A DNA stretch of 7,395 bases from Streptomyces katrae (GTDB taxonomy: Bacteria; Actinomycetota; Actinomycetes; Streptomycetales; Streptomycetaceae): positions 1 to 7,395 of the forward strand of contig NZ_JZWV01000840.1 of assembly GCF_000966975.1 (NCBI RefSeq), read 5' to 3'. The notes beneath the pieces were generated by a model that worked only from the letters and a program-made list of their open reading frames with translations, had not been told where the DNA came from and did not search any database. A program made the translations under genes and the position numbers. Positions within the stretch are counted from its first letter, which is position 1, and every line of letters begins with the position of its first letter. This document shows, piece by piece, positions 1 through 5,609 of the stretch.

Positions 1-477
1 GGAGTTCCCAGCGCGCCACGCTGCCGGTGCCGCGCGGGGCCGCCGCAGCAGCGCGGAATGGACCATCGAGCCCGCAGCGGCACCGACTGCGTACCAGGCC
101 AGGTCGGGCGCGTTGAAGGTGGAGCCGAGCACAAGGCGGGCGAGGGTGCTGTGCCGGGAAAGCGCGGCGGGTACCGGACCGATTTGGAGGAACTCGACCG
201 CCCAGCTGGTGGCGAGGGCGATCGCGGCGGCCCGTGCGGGCGACAGCCGAGGGGCGGCCGCGACGACGAGCGTCAGGAGAAGGACGGTGTAGAGCGCGTC
301 GCCGCCGTACTTGGCCATGTCCCCCGCCGCCACCGCCCTGAGCCCCAGCCCCGCGCCGACGGTCAGTACGGCGGCCGCCACCGCCGCGGCGCGGGTGCGG
401 GCCGGCCGGGCGGGCGCGCGGTCCGGTGCGGCGGGGTCCGGGATCTCGCGGTCGGGGTCCGTGGGTGTGGAAGCCAT
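1..477 (-). CDS. DUF2809-type small integral membrane protein (3' end cut by window edge)
   Basis: The minus strand reads open from an ATG at 477-475 to base 1, giving 159 residues with no stop, so the C-terminus lies outside the window. The first ~28 residues are a Pro/Asp/Arg-rich, probably disordered cytoplasmic tail. Hydrophobic segments follow at about residues 29-51, 59-75 and 84-98, with a further one near 125-142. The conserved-looking blocks are GDALYTVLLL (59-68), TSWAVEFLQ (90-98) and LVLGSTFNAPDLAWYAVG (115-132). This spacing of GD..Y, E..Q and LG..F...D..Y fits the DUF2809 family, whose biochemical role is unknown. That family is usually about 120-150 residues, so little is probably missing. 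No clear Shine-Dalgarno sequence precedes the ATG, so the exact start is uncertain. The gene is divergent from the glutamate synthase/glgX unit. The family call rests on remembered motif spacing, not a search. Confidence 0.78.
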   Translation of the reverse strand, partial: MASTPTDPDREIPDPAAPDRAPARPARTRAAAVAAAVLTVGAGLGLRAVAAGDMAKYGGDALYTVLLLTLVVAAAPRLSPARAAAIALATSWAVEFLQIGPVPAALSRHSTLARLVLGSTFNAPDLAWYAVGAAAGSMVHSALLRRPRAAPAAWRAGNS

Positions 478-511
478 CGGGTCATGGTGCCGGATGCGCG
501 GGCCGGCCCCG

Positions 512-532
512 TTCGGGTCCGGCAGACCCGAA
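512..532. repeat. Perfect 8-bp inverted repeat with 5-nt loop
   Basis: The arms TTCGGGTC (512-519) and GACCCGAA (525-532) are exact reverse complements separated by CGGCA. The element lies 35 bp upstream of the DUF2809 start codon, in what would be its leader on the minus strand. It could be an operator or an mRNA hairpin. No T-run follows on either strand, so a classical intrinsic terminator is unlikely. Confidence 0.5.
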
Positions 533-637
533 GGAGATGGCCTGGGTGTATGGCCCAGTGAGGTTGGGGAAGCGGCTACCTGGCGCCGGGAACAGGCCGG
601 CGGCGGTGCGGCCGGGGAGCCGGTCTCGGGACCGAGT

Positions 638-663
638 GTTCAGACGGCTCCAGGCGTGGGTTC
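638..663 (+). promoter_or_regulatory. Candidate SigB/SigF-type promoter (weak match)
   Basis: GTTC at 638-641 and GGGTTC at 658-663 are separated by 16 bases. SigB/SigF-type promoters in actinobacteria resemble GTTT, then 14-17 bases, then GGGTAC or GGGTAT, so the spacing fits and the -10 differs at one key base. Transcription would run toward the glutamate synthase/glgX unit and leave a leader of roughly 335 nt, which is long. A SigB-family sigma gene at 5610-6530 makes the match worth noting, but chance matches of this quality are common in such DNA. Confidence 0.2.
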
Positions 664-1004
664 GTGCCCGCGACGCTGCTACCACCTGCACTCTGGAAGG
701 CCGGGATGAGCGAAGGGCATCGGTCCCCGGGGCTCGGACGGACTGACGACCAGGGTGGCGGCCCCGGTGCTGCGCGGCCGGCGGCACGGCGGAGTACCTG
801 CCCAGGCCTGGCGGCCTCATGCCCGACGCCCCTTGAGCGCCGCGGCCGACTACCCTCGCCCCCGGTGACACCCTTGCTCGAAACCGACGGGCGCACCGGG
901 GCCCGGCCATGACCGGTCCGCCACCCGCCCCTGACCGCGCCCGCCGCACGGGCAGGTCCGGGCCACCGCATGCGGACGGGTTGTCAGGGCATGTGCGCAG
1001 CGTG

Positions 1005-1149
1005 ATGACCAAGCTCAAGACGATGACGTTCGCGCTGCCCGGCGCCCTGGCGGTGGCCGGTGCCGCGGCGGCGGTGACCCTGTCCGCCTGGTGGTGGGCC
1101 CTGGCCGTGCCGATGGTCCTCCTGCTGGCCGTGGCGGTGCGCGATGCCA
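1005..1149 (+). pseudogene. N-terminal membrane-anchor fragment of the glutamate-synthase-domain protein
   Basis: Starting at ATG 1005 (a GTG at 1002 is an in-frame alternative), the frame encodes MTKLKTM, then a hydrophobic hairpin ending AVPMVLLLAVAVRDA. The two close membrane helices span about 1029-1140. This is the N-terminus expected for membrane-anchored stand-alone glutamate-synthase-domain proteins. If one copy of the 19-bp tandem repeat at 1131-1168 is removed, it joins exactly in frame with the catalytic domain as VRDATQRGHSLLRNYP, a continuous family-like sequence. As written, the frame shifts at the repeat and continues as out-of-frame residues without a stop for a long way. The start is uncertain: AGGG at 986-989 is the only Shine-Dalgarno-like element, 12 nt before GTG 1002 and 15 nt before ATG 1005. 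Confidence 0.75.
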
Positions 1150-1168
1150 GTGGCGGTGCGCGATGCCA
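1131..1168 (+). repeat. Perfect 2 x 19-bp tandem duplication causing a frameshift
   Basis: GTGGCGGTGCGCGATGCCA occurs at 1131-1149 and again immediately at 1150-1168 with no mismatch. Nineteen is not a multiple of three, so the second copy moves the catalytic domain of the glutamate-synthase-domain gene into a different frame from its membrane anchor. Removing either copy restores one continuous reading frame. The unit falls at the cytoplasmic edge of the second membrane helix. It also carries potential starts for the downstream frame (ATG 1144, GTG 1150, GTG 1156). It may be a recent slippage duplication, a reversible switch or an assembly artefact. Confidence 0.95.
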
Positions 1169-2631
1169 CACAGCGCGGCCACTCCCTGCTGCGCAACTAC
1201 CCGCTGCTCGGGCACTTCCGGTTCGCGCTGGAGGCCGTGCGGCCGGAGGTCCAGCAGTACTTCGTCGAGCGGAACTTCGACGGCCGCCCCTTCGACCGCG
1301 ACACCCGCACGATCGTCTACGAACGCGCCAAGGGCACCGACGCCGAGGAGCCGTTCGGCACCGAACGCGACCTCTACGAGCCGGGCAGGGTCTACCTCAC
1401 CCCCTCGATGGCACCCCGGCCCCTCGCCGAGGAGCCGCCCCGGGTCAGGATCGGCGGCCCGCACTGCGGCCGCCCGTACGAGATGGCCCTGCTCAACGTC
1501 TCCGCGATGAGCTTCGGCTCGCTGTCCGCGCAGGCCGTCACGGCCCTGAACACCGGCGCGCGCCGCGGCGGGTTCGCCCACGACACCGGCGAGGGCGGAC
1601 TGTCGGAGTACCACCTGCGTCCCGGCGGCGACCTGGTGTGGGAGATAGGCACCGGGTACTTCGGCTGCCGTACCGAGGACGGCCGCTTCGACGAACGGCA
1701 GTTCGCGGAGAAGGCCGCCCACGACCAGGTGAAGTGCCTGTCGCTGAAGCTGAGCCAGGGCGCCAAGCCGGGCATCGGCGGGGTGCTGCCCGGGTCGAAG
1801 GTCAACGCCGAGATCGCGGCGGTCCGCGGGGTGCCCGAGGGGGTGACCGTCGTCTCACCGCCCTACCACACCGCGTTCTCCACACCGCGCGGCCTGGTCC
1901 GCTTCCTGGCGCGGATGCGGGAGCTGGCGGACGGCAAACCGGTCGGCTTCAAGCTGTGCGTGGGCTCGCGCCGCGAGTTCCTCGCGGTGTGCAAGGCCAT
2001 GCTGGACGAGGGCACCACCCCCGACTTCGTCGTCGTCGACGGGGCCGAGGGCGGGACGGGAGCGGCGCCCCTGGAGTTCGCCGACCGGGTCGGGCTGCCG
2101 CTCACCGACGGCCTGGTCACCGTGCACAACGCCCTGGTCGGGACGGGCCTGCGCGACCGGATCAGGATCGGCGCCAGCGGCAAGGTCGCCACCGGCGCCG
2201 ACCTGGTCGAACGCCTCGCGCAGGGCGCCGACTACGCCAACGCCGCCCGGTCGATGATGTTCGCCCTGGGGTGCATCCAGGCCCAGCGGTGCCACACCAA
2301 CACCTGTCCCGTCGGAGTCGCCACCCAGGACCCCCGCCGGGTGGCGGCCCTCGACGTCGCGGACAAGGCGGCCCGGGTCCACCGCTACCAGGAGGCCACC
2401 GTCAAGAGCGCCCTGCAGATCATGGCGGCGATGGGCGTCGACGAACCCGGGCAGCTGCACCCCGGGCTGCTGCTGCACCGCGTCGACACGCACACCGTCC
2501 GCTCCGGCGCGGAACTCCACGAGTGGCTCGCACCGGGCGAGCTGCTCGGCGGGGCACCCCGCTCCTGGGCCGCGGACTGGGCCGCCGCCGACCCGGACCG
2601 CTTCACCGGCCGGCCGGGGGCGACATGCTGA
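1144..2631 (+). CDS. FMN-binding glutamate synthase-domain protein (GltB2-like), severed from its N-terminal anchor
   Basis: This 495-residue frame holds the synthase/FMN domain of glutamate synthase (Glu_synthase, PF01645) without the N-terminal glutaminase domain and without a GltD-like subunit nearby. Visible motifs include LLRNYPLLGHFRFALE near the start, MSFGSLS (122-128), HDTGEGGLSEYH (146-157), DGAEGGTGAAP (299-309) and IGASGKVATGAD (342-353). A [3Fe-4S] cysteine set C-x5-C-x4-C is present at C377, C383 and C388, followed by PVGVATQDP. These are the FMN, 2-oxoglutarate and cluster sites of the family, so redox chemistry on glutamate-like substrates is plausible. The true physiological substrate of stand-alone forms is not settled. 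ATG 1144 lies inside the 19-bp duplication and lacks a good ribosome site. The ancestral gene almost certainly began near 1005 (about 541 residues), so this is a frameshifted gene whose core could still be made in soluble form by internal initiation. Its stop overlaps the glgX start. Confidence 0.85.
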   Translation: MPVAVRDATQRGHSLLRNYPLLGHFRFALEAVRPEVQQYFVERNFDGRPFDRDTRTIVYERAKGTDAEEPFGTERDLYEPGRVYLTPSMAPRPLAEEPPRVRIGGPHCGRPYEMALLNVSAMSFGSLSAQAVTALNTGARRGGFAHDTGEGGLSEYHLRPGGDLVWEIGTGYFGCRTEDGRFDERQFAEKAAHDQVKCLSLKLSQGAKPGIGGVLPGSKVNAEIAAVRGVPEGVTVVSPPYHTAFSTPRGLVRFLARMRELADGKPVGFKLCVGSRREFLAVCKAMLDEGTTPDFVVVDGAEGGTGAAPLEFADRVGLPLTDGLVTVHNALVGTGLRDRIRIGASGKVATGADLVERLAQGADYANAARSMMFALGCIQAQRCHTNTCPVGVATQDPRRVAALDVADKAARVHRYQEATVKSALQIMAAMGVDEPGQLHPGLLLHRVDTHTVRSGAELHEWLAPGELLGGAPRSWAADWAAADPDRFTGRPGATC

Positions 2632-4832
2632 ACCAGCGCACCAACGCGCCTGGAGGCCCCGCCGACAGTAGCGTCACCCCCATGCGCACATGGACGGGCA
2701 AACCGTATCCCCTGGGAGCGACGTACGACGGCTCCGGAACCAACTTCGCACTCTTCTCCGAGGTTGCGGACGCCGTCGACCTGGTGCTGCTCGACGACGC
2801 GGGACGCGAGACCCGGGTCCGGATGACCGAGATCGACCGGTCGGCCTGGCACATCCACCTCCCGGACGTGGGGCCCGGTCAGCGGTACGGCTACCGCGTC
2901 AGCGGCCCCTTCGACCCGGCCGCCGGCCACCGCTGCAATCCGGCCAAGCTGCTGCTCGACCCGTACGCCACGGCCATCGACGGGCAGCTCGACCACCACG
3001 AGTCGCTCTTCGGCCACCGCTTCGCCGACGGTGCGGAGCCCAACACCCTCGACAGCGCGGGCCACACCATGCTGTCGGTGGTCACCGACCGCCGCTTCGA
3101 CTGGGGCGACGACAGGCCGCCGGGGTACGCGTACGGCGAGAGCGTCATCTACGAGGGGCACGTCCGCGGCCTCACCCGCACCCACCCCGGACTGCCGGAG
3201 GAGCTGCGCGGCACCTACGCGGGCATCGCCCACCATCCTGGAGCACCTGACCGGTCTCGGCGTGACCGCACTGGAGCTGATGCCCGTCCACCAGTTCGTA
3301 CAGGACGGCCACCTGGCCGAGAAGGGCCTCTCGAACTACTGGGGCTACAACACCATCGGCTTCTTCGCCCCGCACAACGCCTACGCGGCGACCGGAGGCC
3401 GCGGAGCGCAGGTCACCGAGTTCAAGGAGATGGTGAAGGCCCTGCACGCGGCGGGCATCGAGCTCATCCTCGACGTCGTCTACAACCACACCGCCGAGGG
3501 GAACGACAAGGGCCCGGTCCTGGCGTTCAAGGGCATCGACAACGCCGCCTACTACCGGCTCGCCGACGAGGACCGCTCGCGGTACTACGACACCACCGGC
3601 ACCGGCAACAGCCTGCTGATGCGCCACCCCAACGTGCTCCAGCTGATCATGGACTCCCTGCGCTACTGGGTGCAGGAGATGCACGTCGACGGTTTCCGCT
3701 TCGACCTGGCCGCCACCCTTGCCCGCCAGTTCCACGAGGTCGACCGGCTGTCCGCCTTCTTCGACGTCATCCAGCAGGACCCGGTGATCAGCCGCGTCAA
3801 GCTCATCGCCGAACCGTGGGACCTGGGGGAGGGCGGCTACCAGGTCGGCAACTTCCCACCCCTGTGGTCGGAGTGGAACGGGCGCTACCGCGACGCCGTC
3901 CGGGACTACTGGCGTGGCGCGGAGGGCACGCTCGGCGAGTTCGCCTCCCGCATCACCGGCTCCGCCGACCTGTACGAGAACGACCGGCGCCGGCCCCTCG
4001 CCAGCGTCAACTTCGTCACCGCCCACGACGGGTTCACCCTGCGCGACCTGGTGTCCTACGACGGCAAGCACAACGAGGCGAACGGCGAGGACTGCCGGGA
4101 CGGGGAGGACGACAACCGGTCCTGGAACTGCGGAGCGGAGGGCGAGACGGACGACCCGGCAGTTCTGGCGCTGCGGGCGCGCCAGCAGCGCAACCTGCTC
4201 ACCACGCTGATCCTCTCGCAGGGCATCCCCATGATCAGCCACGGTGACGAGCTGGGCCGCACCCAGGGCGGCAACAACAACGCGTACTGCCAGGACAACC
4301 CGACCAGCTGGATCGACTGGGACCTCGACGAGGAGGCCCGCGCCCTCCTGGACTTCACCTCCGGCCTCATCCGGCTCCGCCGCGACCACCCCGTCCTGCG
4401 CCGCCGGCGCTTCTTCTCGGGGCGCCCGGTGGGCCACGCCGACCGGCCGCCGGCGGACGTCGAGTGGCTGCGCCCCGATGCCGCGCCGATGCAGGAGGAG
4501 GACTGGAGCTGGCCGCAGGCCGGGGCGCTGACCATGTTCCTCAACGGACAGGCCATCACCGAACCCGACCCCTACGGCAACCGGGTCACCGACGACTCCT
4601 TCCTGCTGATGTTCAACAGCTCGGCCACGGCCGTCGACTTCCGCCTCCCCGACGACCGATTCGCCACCCGCTGGACCCTCCTGGTGGACACCGCCACCCC
4701 CGACACCCCGGACGAACGCGAACTCAAACCGGGCGCCACGCTCCGCCTGTGCCCGCACAGCACGATGGTCCTGCGCAGCGCGGAGTCCCCGCACCGCTGC
4801 GGCACGGCCCGGCAAGCGGCGGCCGGCTCTAA
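2625..4832 (+). pseudogene. glgX: Glycogen debranching enzyme GlgX, frameshifted
   Basis: GlgX (GH13 subfamily 11) hydrolyses alpha-1,6 branches of phosphorylase-limit dextrins during glycogen breakdown in the cytoplasm. The 5' part (2625-3233, 203 codons) carries the CBM48-like domain from about residue 30, then [13 protein letters not shown] and [11 protein letters not shown]. The frame then shifts by +1: the rest continues from ATC 3235 with [20 protein letters not shown]. The catalytic motifs are all intact: DVVYNH (3472-3489), FRFD with the nucleophile Asp at 3703, AEPWD with the acid/base Glu at 3811, and TAHDG with Asp at 4027. Relatives have Pro-Ala/Val between His and Ile, so a 5-nt loss at about 3234 is the simplest explanation. 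The 3' frame also misses the likely natural stop (TAA 4830-4832) and runs on to 5121. ATG 2625 follows GGGGG at 4 nt and overlaps the upstream stop by 7 nt; ATG 2682 is the alternative start. As written, neither fragment should be an active debranching enzyme. Confidence 0.88.
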
Positions 4833-4858
4833 CCGGCGGGCGGACATCGCACACGACA

Positions 4859-4887
4859 GGGCCCCCGGCACACGCCGCCGGGGGCCC
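4859..4887. terminator. Probable bidirectional terminator hairpin
   Basis: Arms GGGCCCCCGGC (4859-4869) and GCCGGGGGCCC (4877-4887) form a perfect 11-bp, all-GC stem with the 7-nt loop ACACGCC. It sits between the 3' end of glgX and the 3' end of the convergent ATP-binding protein gene, 13 bp beyond the latter's stop codon. There is no U-tract on either strand, which is common for Streptomyces terminators. Confidence 0.8.
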
Positions 4888-4900
4888 AGTCGTGGACGGC

Positions 4901-5365
4901 TCAGGGCCCTGAGGCCTCGCCGGAGACCAGGCGGGAGCCGTCGAACTCCGCCCACACCACCTTGCCCTGCGCCTGCGTCTCGTGGCCCCAGCGGTCGCTC
5001 AGGCGGTCGACGATGTAGAGCCCGTGACCGCCCGGCACACCGCGCCGGGGGGAGGGGGAGGGGCGCGGGGGGGCCGGGGAGGCGTCGACCACCTCGATGC
5101 GCAGGACCTCCCCGAGGGTGAGGACGAGCTGGAGGCAGCCGCCGGCGTGCAGGTTCGCGTTGGTCAGGAGCTCCGAGACGACGAGCAGGGCGTCCTCCGA
5201 GCTCTCGGTCCCGTCCCAGCCCCGGTCGCGCAGCGCCCGCCGGGTGAAGTCGCGGCCCTTGGCGACCTGGCCCCGGGCGCCGTCCAGCGCCAGGAGTCGC
5301 CGCTGGCGCGTCGCCGGCGGCTGCCGTCGCGGTGGATGCCCGACCGGCGGTCCGCTGCTCTTCAC
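4901..5365 (-). CDS. RsbW-like ATP-binding regulatory protein (HATPase_c_2 fold)
   Basis: This 154-residue protein belongs to the GHKL/HATPase_c_2 group that includes anti-sigma factors and serine kinases such as RsbW and SpoIIAB. The N-box is [11 protein letters not shown] (64-74) with Glu65 and Asn69. The G1-box is VVDAS (92-96) with Asp94, and the G2-box is [16 protein letters not shown] (112-127). These form the ATP pocket. Between G1 and G2 the ATP-lid region is a Pro/Ser/Arg-rich stretch (97-109) encoded by a very C-rich tract. GTG 5365 is preferred because GGAG lies 4 nt upstream on the minus strand. The first ~20 residues are a basic, Pro-rich extension. It lies 244 bp downstream of a SigB/SigF-family sigma gene on the same strand, so it could regulate that factor. 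Streptomyces carries dozens of orphan proteins of this type, however, and no anti-anti-sigma gene is visible here. A partner cannot be assigned from sequence. Confidence 0.85.
   Translation of the reverse strand: MKSSGPPVGHPPRRQPPATRQRRLLALDGARGQVAKGRDFTRRALRDRGWDGTESSEDALLVVSELLTNANLHAGGCLQLVLTLGEVLRIEVVDASPAPPRPSPSPRRGVPGGHGLYIVDRLSDRWGHETQAQGKVVWAEFDGSRLVSGEASGP
5047..5079 (+). other. G-rich tract with G-quadruplex potential
   Basis: Five runs of four or more G occur in 33 bases on the plus strand (6, 5, 4, 7 and 4 G), separated by A, A, CGC and CC. The tract is the template strand of the ATP-binding protein gene and encodes its proline-rich lid segment. Such tracts can fold into quadruplexes and are prone to length change and sequencing error. 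A structural role is inference. Confidence 0.55.
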
Positions 5366-5430
5366 TGTGCTCCACCCCCACCATTGCGTGGCTGTCTTCT
5401 CGTGGCGACCGCACGCGCCCCAGAAGTGCT

Positions 5431-5446
5431 CCGGGAGCCTTCCCGG
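5431..5446. repeat. Short hairpin, 6-bp GC stem
   Basis: CCGGGA (5431-5436) and TCCCGG (5441-5446) pair perfectly around GCCT. With the palindrome at 5467-5484 it occupies the space between the sigma factor gene and the ATP-binding protein gene. It could contribute to weak termination or mRNA processing. Its stability is modest, and such short repeats occur by chance in DNA this rich in GC. Confidence 0.3.
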
Positions 5447-5466
5447 GCCGCCCGTACGCGCCCGAG

Positions 5467-5484
5467 CCGGACGGGACCGTCCGG
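5467..5484 (-). terminator. Palindrome downstream of the sigma factor gene: terminator or operator
   Basis: CCGGACGG (5467-5474) and CCGTCCGG (5477-5484) are exact reverse complements around GA. As RNA it would give a 7-bp stem with a 4-nt loop. It lies about 125 bp downstream of the sigma gene stop and about 100 bp upstream of the GTG start of the ATP-binding protein gene. It might therefore weaken read-through between the two genes, or be a protein-binding palindrome for the second gene. Nothing in the sequence decides between these. Confidence 0.35.
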
Positions 5485-5609
5485 TGGTCCCCGTCGCGGT
5501 GCGCCTTCGAGCGTTGGGACAGCGTAATGGGCCCGGCCCTCAGCCGTCGTTCCCGTGCGGTCTCAGGAGGGGGGTCGCAGTTGCAGGGCTGTCGGCGCCA
5601 TCCCCAACC

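Larger units (their letters stand above)
478..1004. other. Gene-free region between divergent genes
   Basis: No reading frame in these ~527 bases looks like a real protein. The open frames on both strands are Arg/Pro/Gly-rich and low-complexity, as expected from very GC-rich non-coding DNA. The region must hold the promoters of the minus-strand DUF2809 gene and of the plus-strand glutamate synthase/glgX unit. I can point only to a hairpin at 512-532 and a weak SigB-like promoter match at 638-663. No clear vegetative (TTGAC/TANNNT, 17-18 bp spacing) promoter was seen. Confidence 0.6.

Noticed and set aside
505..560. GTTCGGGTCC resembles a tRNA T-arm loop, suggesting a tRNA or attachment site
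   Set aside because: No matching T-stem, anticodon arm or acceptor stem can be folded around it. The sequence is better explained as the 512-532 inverted repeat.
833..856. TTGAGC followed by TACCCT, a possible vegetative promoter
   Set aside because: The spacing is only 12 bases and the second box does not match TANNNT well enough to support it.
909..4247. A 1112-codon open frame spanning the whole gltB-like gene and the 5' half of glgX
   Set aside because: Only its 1005-1149 and 2625-3233 portions encode recognisable protein. The rest is Arg/Pro/Gly-rich out-of-frame translation of real genes in other frames, kept open by very high GC. It is not a genuine fusion protein.
3172..4854. A 560-codon minus-strand open frame antisense to glgX
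   Set aside because: Val/Gly/Arg-rich mirror of a GC-rich gene, with no domain-like pattern. The plus strand here carries all GlgX catalytic motifs.
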